Origin: Lachnospiraceae bacterium
Lineage (GTDB): Bacteria; Bacillota; Clostridia; Lachnospirales; Lachnospiraceae
Assembly (NCBI GenBank): GCA_900763175.1
Contig: CAAFJI010000052.1
Location: 1-5,892, forward strand
Direction: 5' to 3'
DNA length: 5,892 nucleotides
Shown one piece after another: positions 1 through 5,748 of this stretch. The translations under genes and the position numbers were made by a program. Below the pieces are notes generated by a model. That model worked only from the letters and a program-made list of their open reading frames with translations. It was not told the DNA's origin and did not search any database. Each line of letters opens with the position of its first letter. The first letter of the stretch is position 1.

Positions 1-117
1 GCTTTCTACGATGTCAGAGATGGTGGTCTTAGCCAGTCCCTTGGTAGTAAAGAGCTCAAAGGCGGTATTGTACAGGGCATTTTTCTTTTTTTTCTTATTC
101 AATTCCAGTTTACCCAT
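1..117 (-). CDS. TetR-family transcriptional repressor, N-terminal part (runs off the window)
   Basis: Reading leftward from ATG at 117-115 gives 39 codons with no stop, starting MGKLELNKKKKKNALYNTAF and ending KTTISDIVES at the window edge. This is the typical start of a TetR DNA-binding domain: a basic N-terminus, helix 1 (ALYNTAFELFTTKGL) and the opening of the helix-turn-helix (TTISDIVES). The recognition helix and the whole ligand-binding domain lie outside the window, so the effector cannot be inferred. A strong ribosome site, GGGAGGAA (read on the minus strand, 130-123), sits about 7 bases before the ATG. The gene is divergent from the heptad-repeat protein gene. The intervening region has three matching palindromes, one covering this gene's own -35 box, so the product probably represses itself and its neighbour. 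A TetR gene (yhgD) also neighbours yhgE in Bacillus subtilis, a similar pairing. Confidence 0.88.
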   Translation of the reverse strand, partial: MGKLELNKKKKKNALYNTAFELFTTKGLAKTTISDIVES

Positions 118-162
118 GCCTGTTCCTCCCTCAGGATACTGTAATATATAGGTTCAGATTTT

Positions 163-190
163 ATTTTAATCAAAAATGACCAAAAGTCAA
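163..190 (-). promoter_or_regulatory. Sigma-A-type promoter of the TetR gene
   Basis: On the minus strand, TTGACT (190-185) and TAAAAT (168-163) are separated by 16 bases. Each box matches the consensus at 5 of 6 positions. The predicted transcript has a leader of about 40 bases before the ATG at 117. The -35 box lies inside the first TGAC-N5-GTCA palindrome, which suggests autorepression by blocking polymerase. Confidence 0.72.
177..189. promoter_or_regulatory. Operator candidate 1 (TGAC-N5-GTCA)
   Basis: TGACCAAAAGTCA is a 13-base palindrome with a 5-base centre. It overlaps the -35 box of the leftward TetR promoter. The wider 20 bases (171-190) are the reverse complement of 228-247 with only two differences, so sites 1 and 2 are mirror images. 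TetR dimers usually bind short palindromes of this kind. The assignment to this TetR is an inference. Confidence 0.65.
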
Positions 191-227
191 TAACAAAACC
201 GAAAAAGAATTGGACAAAAAGCAGATA

Positions 228-256
228 TTGACTACTGGTCATTTTTGTTGTATAAC
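228..256 (+). promoter_or_regulatory. Sigma-A-type promoter for the heptad-repeat protein gene
   Basis: TTGACT (228-233), a 17-base spacer and TATAAC (251-256) give two boxes at 5 of 6 matches with ideal spacing. Transcription should start near 263, leaving a leader of roughly 257 bases before the ATG at 520. That leader contains the whole palindromic repeat element. The -35 box lies within operator candidate 2, and operator candidate 3 lies just downstream of the start point. This layout suits repression of the gene. Confidence 0.72.
229..241. promoter_or_regulatory. Operator candidate 2 (TGAC-N5-GTCA)
   Basis: TGACTACTGGTCA has the same 4+5+4 pattern as site 1, whose centre is 52 bases away (about five helical turns). 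It overlaps the -35 box and spacer of the rightward promoter, so binding there would block transcription of the heptad-repeat gene. Confidence 0.65.
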
Positions 257-265
257 TTTCATAGG

Positions 266-295
266 TTAAGAAATGACTAACTGTCATTATATAAC
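266..295 (+). promoter_or_regulatory. Possible second rightward promoter
   Basis: TTAAGA (266-271, 4 of 6), an 18-base spacer and TATAAC (290-295, 5 of 6) could form a weaker second promoter. Operator candidate 3 would lie inside its spacer. The -10 sequence repeats that of the upstream promoter, which suggests a partial duplication of the promoter-operator unit. Evidence is limited to these boxes. Confidence 0.3.
274..286. promoter_or_regulatory. Operator candidate 3 (TGAC-N5-GTCA)
   Basis: TGACTAACTGTCA is the third copy of the pattern and the most symmetric: AATGAC/GTCATT form perfect 6-base arms over 272-288. It lies about 10-20 bases downstream of the predicted rightward start point and 45 bases from site 2. 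There it could block elongation or a second promoter. Confidence 0.62.
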
Positions 296-299
296 GAAG

Positions 300-464
300 C
301 TAGAGTGTGCCCACAAAATCATTCTTGCAATCTGCACGCCCCACTTTGCGGTATATTTTTCCCGAATTCAGTTGCCATAGCCCGCTGTGGCGCCTTCATC
401 CGGGACAAACTTCCAACAAACTGTGACGCACATCTTGCAGAAAGCATTTGAGGGCACGCTTTAG
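300..464 (+). repeat. Palindromic MITE-like repeat element, copy 1
   Basis: This ~165-bp non-coding element is an imperfect palindrome along its whole length. Its left end, CTAGAGTGTGCCCAC, matches the reverse complement of its right end (CTAAAGCGTGCCCTC) at 12 of 15 positions, like the terminal inverted repeats of a miniature transposable element. At its centre is an 8-bp hairpin, GCCATAGC (374-381) / GCTGTGGC (384-391), with a 2-base loop. Bases 322-449 align without gaps to the reverse complement of 5765-5892, with 15 mismatches in 128 (88% identity). The element encodes no protein and would need a transposase supplied in trans. It lies between the rightward promoter and the start of the heptad-repeat gene, so it should form part of that mRNA's 5' leader. 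No clear target-site duplication could be fixed; AGC flanks both ends but is too short to rely on. Confidence 0.8.
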
Positions 465-504
465 AGCATTTCTCAAACGGGTTCTAACAAAGACCAATGA
501 ATAT

Positions 505-510
505 AAGGAG
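505..510 (+). promoter_or_regulatory. Ribosome binding site that fixes the start at 520
   Basis: AAGGAG is followed by 9 bases and then ATG at 520-522. It decides the start, because the same frame stays open upstream to a TTG at 448. Those 24 extra codons fall partly inside the repeat element and would put an unrelated segment in front of a good signal peptide. Confidence 0.85.
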
Positions 511-519
511 TTGTGTCAG

Positions 520-3500
520 ATGAATAGAAATAAAAAAATTCTGAATGTTACAATGGCTGCCGGAATGGCGGCAGTTCTTGGAACTACTCCTGTACTGGCA
601 GCAGCACAGGAAGCTGATAATGCGGTATCCAAGGAAGAAACAGTATATGTAAATGCCACAGCAGAAGGTGATGTAAAGGATATCACAGTATCTGACTGGC
701 TGAAGAATTCCGGAGCGGCTGAGGGTGAGGTGTCTGACGTATCCGATCTTAATGACATTAAGAACGTAAAAGGTGATGAGACATTTACCCAGGACGGAGA
801 CAAGGTTACATGGAACACAGACAGCAGTGATATTTATTATCAGGGAACAAGTGATAAAAATCTTCCTGTTAATATGAAGATCAAATATTACCTGGACGAT
901 CAGGAAATCGCTCCAGAGGAGCTGGCTGGAAAGAGCGGACATCTCCGCATGGAGGTTTCCTATACAAATAATTCCAAAAAGACAGTAAAAGTAAATGACG
1001 AGGATGTTGAGGTATATTCCCCATTCGTTATGGTAACAGGAATGATCCTTTCCTCTGACAATTTTTCCAATATCACCATTGACAATGGAAAGGTGATTTC
1101 TGATGGAGATAAGGAGATGGTTGTGGGCGTTGCAATCCCAGGACTGAAGGACAGCCTGGATCTTAGTGATGACCTTTCTGATAAAATTGATATTCCGGAA
1201 GGCTTTACAATGGAAGCTGACGTAACAGACTGCTCCATGGGAAATACCTTCACAATGGCGGTGACAGATCTTCTTAACAGCCTGAATCTGGATGATGTAG
1301 ACAGCCTGGATGACCTGAAGGATTCACTGGATGAGCTGGACGATGCGGCTGTAAAGCTGGTTGATGGTTCCAAAGATCTGTTTGACGCAACCAAGGAGCT
1401 TTATGATGGAACCAAGGATCTGAAAGATGGAACGAAGGATCTCTATGATGGAGCCAGAGAACTGAATGACGGAGCCGGAGATCTGGCAGATGGGACCAAG
1501 ACCCTATACGATGGAGCCAGGGATCTGGATAACGGAGCCAAGGATCTGAATGATGGAGCAGGAGACCTCTATGACGGAGCCAAGACGCTGAACACAGGAG
1601 CCGGACAGCTTTATACAGGAACCAATTCCTTATACAGTGGGACGAAGACCTTATACGATGGAACCAGAACTCTTTACAGTGGAGCAAGTACTCTTGCTTC
1701 CAGCTATAACGAATTTGACGCAGGCGTGGCAAGTGCCAAGACGGGTGCTTCACAGCTAAATAGCGGAGCAAAATCTCTGAAAAATGGTGTACAGCAGTAC
1801 ACAGCAGGAGTTGATTCTCTGGCATCTGGTATTCAGACCTATACGGCAGGAGTAGATACTTTAAATACGAAATCAAAAGAGTATCAGAACGGAATGAACA
1901 GTCTGGTGACAGGTGTGAATCAGTATGCAACGGGTGGAAATTCCCTGGCTCAGGGTGTAACTGCCTACGTAAATGGAGCAAAGCAGCTGACAGATCGTGT
2001 TTCTACCTATGCAGACGGGTCCAAAGAAGTAGCAGATGGTGCAGTTGCTTATGTAGCTGGCACCAATGACCTGGTAGCTGGTGTTGGAAGCCTTGCACCT
2101 GGAATCGCAGAGGCATCTGCCGGAATCTCAACAGCATCCCAGAAGCTTTCCGCAATGACAGCGAAGCTGAAGGAAGCAAATATTTCCGGTATGACAGAAA
2201 GCCTGACCAATTATGTGGCAGCTGCTAATAAACTGACAGAGAGCGCAAAGGGATATGCACAGAATGTAGCAAATGCGGCAGCCGGCAGCCAGCAGACAGC
2301 AGATGGAGCAGCACAGCTTGCAACAGATGCAGGAACTGTAAGCAACCAGGCAGCTGCTATTCAGACACAGCTGGAAGCTTTACAGGCATCTCTTGCAAAC
2401 TCCGGCTCCGGAGAGACTTCCGGACAGGATATGAGCCAGGCTGTACAGTCCATCCGCACACAGGCTGGCAATATTCAGACAAGCGTTGACGTACAGACAG
2501 AGGGCGTTTCTACTGAGGCTGCATCTGGACAGGTAAGTGCAGCATCCGGTTCCATCAGCAATGCGATTGCAAATCTTGAGAGCATCAATATGGATGGTTT
2601 GGATGAAGGCACAAAGGCAGCTATCAGCGCAGCATTGAACCAGCTGTATAGCGGTGCAGATAATGCGAATGCAGCGCAGAGCTCCCTTTCTTCTATATCA
2701 GCACCTTCTACTGTAACCGTTCAGACAAACGGAGCAGAGATTCAGCAGCAGTTATATGCTATTGCAGATCAGCTGGAAGGTTCTGTAAGCACACAGTCTT
2801 CTGAGGGTGCCGGCAGCACAACAAAGCAGACTGTAGATGGTCTCGTTGAAAACGCAAAAGCTCTTTCCACAGGGGCAGCTGGTGTGAAACAGGAGGCTGA
2901 TGTTGTAAATGCAGGAGCAAAGGGTGTAAACGATAGTCTGACTGCGATCACAGCCAAAAATGAATCCCTGATCCAGCTGGCAGATGGAGTGGCAGCTGCA
3001 GGTACAGAGGTTACTAAGAGCCTTGGTACAGTGCAGGAGCTTGCAAAGGAACTTACACCAGAGAATGTAGAAGCAATGGATCAGGAGGCACAGAAGCTTG
3101 CTGCCGGTTCCACACAGATCAGTGCAGGAAACGATCAGCTTCAGGATGGCTATAAGACCCTGACAGATACAAAGGCTGGTGAGAAGCTGACAGCAGGAGC
3201 AGCTCAGATTTCCGGTTACAGTGATCAGATTAAAGCAGGTATCACAACCCTTCAGGGTGAGAATAATGCCAATGCAGATAATCTTCTCAACGGTGCAGCT
3301 GCTCTTACAGCAGCAAAGAGCGGTCTGGATAAGGGTGTAAAGGATATCAGCAAAGCAACTGGCCAGCTGGTAACTGGTATCAGTGCGCTTGCAGGAAACA
3401 ACAGCACATTGAACGGCGGAGCATCCCAGCTTACAGCAAACAGCAGCTCTCTGAACAGCGGAGCATCTCGGCTGGCAGCAGGAACCAAGGATCTTGTAAG

Positions 3501-4083
3501 CGGAGCCGGCACTCTGGTAGCAGCAAGCAGTCAGGTAAAATCCGGCATCGCACAGTTGAAGAGTGGTGCGGCTGATTTAAGAAGCGGAGCATCTCAGCTG
3601 AGAAGTGGTGCAAACAGCGTAAACAATGGAACGCGTGACCTGAAGAATGGAACCAATTCTCTTGTAGGTGGAGCAAAAGACCTGAAAGATGGAACCAAGA
3701 CATTAAAAGACGGAACCAAGACATTAAAAGACGGTGCTAAGGATCTGAATTCCGGAGCAGATACTCTGAAAGATGGAACTAAGACATTAAGAGATGGTGC
3801 TAAGGATCTGGACAGCGGTGCTAAGGATCTTCAGGATGGTGCTAGGAAATTGAAAGACGGAGCAAAAGACCTGAAAGACGGCGAGAAGAAGTTCTATGAC
3901 GAAGGTATCAAGAAACTGAAAGAAACCATGGAGGATGATCTGGAAGCTGTTCTGGACCGTCTGGAAGCAATCCAGTCTGATGATGCTACTTACACTACCT
4001 TCACAGGCAAAGATGATTCTATGAAGGGAAGCGTGAAATTCATTATTGAGACAGAAGGCTTCGATGCTGACGAGAAAGAATAA
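520..4083 (+). CDS. Secreted xxGxxxL heptad-repeat protein (YhgE/Pip-like rod, no membrane helices)
   Basis: This 1187-residue protein starts with a Sec signal peptide (MNRNKKILNV, a hydrophobic core to about residue 27, likely cleavage near VLA-AAQ). Residues ~30-275 form an acidic, probably beta-rich domain holding the only cysteine (Cys238). Residues 281-392 are 16 uninterrupted heptads such as YDGTKDL. Looser Gly/Leu repeats run to ~540, followed by an Ala/Gln/Ser/Thr-rich, probably helical middle to ~960. Residues 965-1125 are 23 more heptads. The last ~60 residues (FYDEGIKKLKETMEDDLEAV...VKFIIETEGF) form a distinct C-terminal module. The heptads match the 'X-X-X-Leu-X-X-Gly' repeats known from YhgE/Pip and related Firmicutes surface proteins, where they form long extracellular rods. 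Those relatives have flanking membrane helices. I see none here, nor any LPXTG or other wall anchor. The function is unknown; a cell-surface or export-accessory role is an inference. It is probably controlled by the divergent TetR gene. Confidence 0.85.
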   Translation: MNRNKKILNVTMAAGMAAVLGTTPVLAAAQEADNAVSKEETVYVNATAEGDVKDITVSDWLKNSGAAEGEVSDVSDLNDIKNVKGDETFTQDGDKVTWNTDSSDIYYQGTSDKNLPVNMKIKYYLDDQEIAPEELAGKSGHLRMEVSYTNNSKKTVKVNDEDVEVYSPFVMVTGMILSSDNFSNITIDNGKVISDGDKEMVVGVAIPGLKDSLDLSDDLSDKIDIPEGFTMEADVTDCSMGNTFTMAVTDLLNSLNLDDVDSLDDLKDSLDELDDAAVKLVDGSKDLFDATKELYDGTKDLKDGTKDLYDGARELNDGAGDLADGTKTLYDGARDLDNGAKDLNDGAGDLYDGAKTLNTGAGQLYTGTNSLYSGTKTLYDGTRTLYSGASTLASSYNEFDAGVASAKTGASQLNSGAKSLKNGVQQYTAGVDSLASGIQTYTAGVDTLNTKSKEYQNGMNSLVTGVNQYATGGNSLAQGVTAYVNGAKQLTDRVSTYADGSKEVADGAVAYVAGTNDLVAGVGSLAPGIAEASAGISTASQKLSAMTAKLKEANISGMTESLTNYVAAANKLTESAKGYAQNVANAAAGSQQTADGAAQLATDAGTVSNQAAAIQTQLEALQASLANSGSGETSGQDMSQAVQSIRTQAGNIQTSVDVQTEGVSTEAASGQVSAASGSISNAIANLESINMDGLDEGTKAAISAALNQLYSGADNANAAQSSLSSISAPSTVTVQTNGAEIQQQLYAIADQLEGSVSTQSSEGAGSTTKQTVDGLVENAKALSTGAAGVKQEADVVNAGAKGVNDSLTAITAKNESLIQLADGVAAAGTEVTKSLGTVQELAKELTPENVEAMDQEAQKLAAGSTQISAGNDQLQDGYKTLTDTKAGEKLTAGAAQISGYSDQIKAGITTLQGENNANADNLLNGAAALTAAKSGLDKGVKDISKATGQLVTGISALAGNNSTLNGGASQLTANSSSLNSGASRLAAGTKDLVSGAGTLVAASSQVKSGIAQLKSGAADLRSGASQLRSGANSVNNGTRDLKNGTNSLVGGAKDLKDGTKTLKDGTKTLKDGAKDLNSGADTLKDGTKTLRDGAKDLDSGAKDLQDGARKLKDGAKDLKDGEKKFYDEGIKKLKETMEDDLEAVLDRLEAIQSDDATYTTFTGKDDSMKGSVKFIIETEGFDADEKE
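1360..1695 (+). repeat. First heptad block: 16 tandem 21-base units
   Basis: These bases encode residues 281-392 as sixteen consecutive seven-residue units with no insertions, mostly in the form [Y/N/K]-D-G-[A/T]-[K/R]-[D/T]-L. Gly (or Ala) at position 3 and Leu at position 7 are nearly invariant. Codon choice differs between units, so this block is an old repeat array kept by protein constraint and not a recent DNA expansion. Confidence 0.9.
3412..3894 (+). repeat. Second heptad block: 23 tandem 21-base units
   Basis: These bases encode residues 965-1125 as 23 in-phase heptads. The first half is Ser/Asn/Ala-rich (NSGASRL, RSGASQL). The second half is highly charged (KDGTKTL, KDGAKDL) and resembles the first block. 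Several neighbouring units are almost identical in DNA, unlike the first block, which points to more recent duplication. In an antiparallel rod this block could pack against the first; that is an inference. Confidence 0.9.
3691..3732 (+). repeat. Exact tandem duplication of one 21-base heptad unit
   Basis: Bases 3691-3711 and 3712-3732 are identical, starting GGAACCAAGACATT and encoding GTKTLKD twice. A diverged third version begins at 3775. Perfect identity at all 21 positions, including silent sites, indicates a recent slippage or unequal-exchange event. The protein rod may therefore vary in length between strains. Confidence 0.9.
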
Positions 4084-4106
4084 GCAGGAAATATACAGGT
4101 ATTTTT

Positions 4107-4137
4107 ATAGGGAGCGGAAATTACCGCTCCCTATTTA
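4107..4137 (+). terminator. Hairpin after the heptad-repeat gene, probable terminator
   Basis: ATAGGGAGCGG (4107-4117) pairs perfectly with CCGCTCCCTAT (4124-4134) around a 6-base loop, giving an 11-bp GC-rich stem 23 bases after the stop codon. Only three T residues follow, so termination may be partial, or the hairpin may mainly protect the 3' end of the mRNA. Confidence 0.6.
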
Positions 4138-4140
4138 CGT

Positions 4141-4169
4141 AATAGGAGATTCCGCTGGAATTCCCTATT
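4141..4169. other. Second intergenic hairpin
   Basis: AATAGGAGATTCC (4141-4153) and GGAATTCCCTATT (4157-4169) pair at 11 of 13 positions around a 3-base loop. It lies immediately after the first hairpin and shares sequence with it (AATAGG, CCGCT, CCCTATT), so it may be a degenerate duplicate. No T-run follows. Confidence 0.5.
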
Positions 4170-4180
4170 GCATAAAAAGC

Positions 4181-4245
4181 CCTGCCCGGCAGGATCCAGA
4201 AGCGGCGGCAAGGCAGATACCGCTTGAAGCGATCCGCCGCAGGCG
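4181..4245. other. GC-rich structured segment with alternative pairings
   Basis: The 15-mer CCTGCCCGGCAGGAT at 4181-4195 recurs exactly at 4252-4266 in the terminator. Between the copies, GCGGCGG (4202-4208) pairs with CCGCCGC (4234-4240). Part of that left arm can instead pair with CCGCTT at 4220-4225 (through AAGCGG at 4200-4205). The pairings exclude each other, so the region could fold in two ways. No coding signal is seen. Confidence 0.45.
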
Positions 4246-4274
4246 AAGAATCCTGCCCGGCAGGATTCTTTTTT
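4246..4274 (+). terminator. Intrinsic terminator upstream of the ftsW-like gene
   Basis: AAGAATCCTGCC (4246-4257) and GGCAGGATTCTT (4259-4270) are perfect inverted arms with a 1-base centre, and the T-run spans 4269-4274. This is a strong rho-independent terminator for rightward transcripts. It isolates the ftsW-like gene from the heptad-repeat gene. Confidence 0.8.
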
Positions 4275-4293
4275 AGGATAAAAAAGGAGAACC

Positions 4294-4322
4294 TTGCTTA
4301 TAAAAACAGAGTCTGTTATAAT
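4294..4322 (+). promoter_or_regulatory. Extended -10 promoter of the ftsW-like gene
   Basis: TTGCTT (4294-4299), a 17-base spacer and a perfect TATAAT (4317-4322), preceded by TG at 4314-4315, form a strong sigma-A promoter with an extended -10 element. Transcription should begin near 4329, about 27 bases before the GTG start. It lies just after the terminator, so the gene is an independent unit. Confidence 0.82.
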
Positions 4323-4355
4323 AGGGACACTTAAAGTCTGCCGGATTGGGCAGGC

Positions 4356-5639
4356 GTGAAAGATAAAAAAGAAACAGGTGATGGAATGGATGCTGTAAAT
4401 CAGAAAAAGAAGAAACCCGTTTCAAGGACGAAGACAAATAAAAGAAAGGCTTCACATAAAAAATCGGCCAGACCCTCTGGCATGGGGCAGAGTATTATTT
4501 TGAAAACCGGTACCTCTGATTATTATGATTATAATCTGGTGGCAGTGATCATCCTGATCATGTGTTTTGGCCTTATCATGCTTTACAGTACAAGCTCCTA
4601 TATGGCACAGATCAATGAGGGAGACGATATGTTTTATTTTAAAAAGCAGGCGCTGTACAGCATAGGATGTCTTCTGGTCGCTTTGGCAGAGTCCTGTATG
4701 GATTATCATCTTCTGGAAAAAATGCCTTCGGTTTTGTATGGTGCGGCAATTGTCCTTATGGCACTGGTTAAGACCCCGCTTGGCGTAACCTCTCACGGAG
4801 CCAGGAGATGGCTGAAGCTGGGAGTTCAGTTCCAGCCGGCAGAGGTAGCTAAGATCGCAGTAATCGTTTTCCTGTCTTATCTTATTGTGAAAATGGGAAG
4901 AAAGGTGAAAACTTTAAAGGCAACCATGGTTCTTCTGGGAGCCGGAGGCTTTCAGGCCTTGTGTGCTTATATACTTACCGATAACTTAAGTACAGCACTG
5001 ATCATTTTTGGAATTACAATCGGACTTGTATTTATCGCACATCCAAAGATAAAGCCTTTTATCATTTTTGCAGGGGTGGCGATCGTGCTGGCTGTGATTC
5101 TGGTATATGCTCTTTCCAATATGCAGCAGAGCTCCAACTTCCGTCTGCGCCGTATTCAGGTATGGCTTCATCCGGAGGATTATGCAAGCGGAGATGGTTA
5201 CCAGACTTTACAGGCTCTGTATGCCATTGGTTCAGGCGGTCTTTTTGGGCGAGGCCTTGGAAATAGTATTCAGAAGCTTGGAAGTGTGCCAGAGGCCCAG
5301 AATGATATGATCTTCTCCATTATCTGTGAGGAACTGGGAATCTTTGGAGCACTTATGGTACTTGCATTATTTGCCTACCTGCTTTATCGGCTGTATTTTA
5401 TCGCACAGAATGCACCGGATATGTTTGGTTCTCTGCTGGTTAGCGGCGTGTTCGTACATATTGCCCTGCAGGTGATCATGAATGTTGCCGTAGTATTGAA
5501 TATTATTCCAAACACAGGTGTTACCCTTCCTTTTATCAGCTATGGAGGTACCTCCGTACTGTTCCTGATGACTGAGATGGGACTGGCTCTTAGCGTGGCA
5601 AGGCAGATTAAATTCCAGGAACCGGAATTTATACTATAA
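4356..5639 (+). CDS. ftsW: FtsW/RodA/SpoVE-family peptidoglycan glycosyltransferase
   Basis: This 427-residue polytopic membrane protein belongs to the SEDS family, which polymerises lipid II into glycan strands together with a class B penicillin-binding protein. About ten hydrophobic segments lie between residues 61 and 413. Family signatures are clear: GARRWLKLGVQFQPAEVAKI (148-167), GDGYQTLQALYAIGSGG (279-295), GLGNSIQKLG (300-309), PEAQND (312-317) and NTGVTLPFISYGGTS (386-400). Asp317 matches the conserved catalytic aspartate of SEDS polymerases, and EELG follows. The SxQK and PEAQND wording favours FtsW or SpoVE over RodA, but one window cannot decide between division, elongation and sporulation roles. 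A Lys/Arg-rich cytoplasmic tail of ~55 residues precedes the first helix. The GTG start has only a weak GGGCAGG ribosome site; ATG at 4386, behind AGGTGA, is an in-frame alternative that removes ten residues. Confidence 0.93.
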   Translation: MKDKKETGDGMDAVNQKKKKPVSRTKTNKRKASHKKSARPSGMGQSIILKTGTSDYYDYNLVAVIILIMCFGLIMLYSTSSYMAQINEGDDMFYFKKQALYSIGCLLVALAESCMDYHLLEKMPSVLYGAAIVLMALVKTPLGVTSHGARRWLKLGVQFQPAEVAKIAVIVFLSYLIVKMGRKVKTLKATMVLLGAGGFQALCAYILTDNLSTALIIFGITIGLVFIAHPKIKPFIIFAGVAIVLAVILVYALSNMQQSSNFRLRRIQVWLHPEDYASGDGYQTLQALYAIGSGGLFGRGLGNSIQKLGSVPEAQNDMIFSIICEELGIFGALMVLALFAYLLYRLYFIAQNAPDMFGSLLVSGVFVHIALQVIMNVAVVLNIIPNTGVTLPFISYGGTSVLFLMTEMGLALSVARQIKFQEPEFIL

Positions 5640-5644
5640 TTCTC

Positions 5645-5673
5645 TTGACAAATGGTTCATCAGATTATATACT
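5645..5673 (+). promoter_or_regulatory. Near-consensus sigma-A promoter pointing out of the window
   Basis: A perfect TTGACA (5645-5650), a 17-base spacer and TATACT (5668-5673, 5 of 6) begin five bases after the ftsW-like stop codon. Transcription should start near 5680 and run into repeat copy 2. No gene begins within the remaining ~210 bases, so the target lies downstream or is a non-coding RNA. Confidence 0.72.
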
Positions 5674-5682
5674 TTGCGCAGT

Positions 5683-5693
5683 GTATGACATAC
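5683..5693. promoter_or_regulatory. Small palindrome just after the predicted start point
   Basis: GTATGACATAC is a perfect 5+1+5 palindrome about 3-13 bases after the predicted start of the 5645-5673 promoter, where a repressor could bind. No regulator can be assigned, and a palindrome this short could arise by chance. Confidence 0.25.
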
Positions 5694-5748
5694 GGCAGAG
5701 CAGAAGCCGATTTCCAGATATCATGTTAGGGGCAGAATATCTTTCGCT

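Noticed and set aside
325..357. Outward promoter inside repeat copy 1 (TTGCAA ... TATATT)
   Set aside because: The spacing between boxes is 21 bases, too long for a sigma-A promoter, and TATATT is not kept in copy 2.
448..519. In-frame upstream extension of the heptad-repeat gene from TTG at 448 (24 extra codons)
   Set aside because: It overlaps the end of the repeat element, has no ribosome site and would bury the signal peptide. ATG at 520 has AAGGAG at proper spacing.
1360..1695. RTX calcium-binding repeats or a CRISPR array
   Set aside because: The unit is a heptad xxGxxxL, not the GGxGxD nonapeptide, and the 21-base units are contiguous coding sequence without spacers.
1274..1981. Minus-strand open frame of 235 codons rich in His, Leu, Arg and Ser
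   Set aside because: It is a by-product of the 21-base heptad periodicity on the other strand, has no ribosome site or recognisable domain, and lies wholly within a well-supported gene.
4046..4276. Plus-strand 76-codon open frame across the gene end and hairpins
   Set aside because: It runs through two hairpins and ends in the terminator, has no good ribosome site, and its Arg/Pro-rich translation reflects GC-rich stems.
5685..5729. 14-codon open frame (MTYGRAEADFQISC) after the last promoter, as a leader peptide
   Set aside because: No ribosome site precedes it and there is no run of regulatory codons. The length is expected by chance.
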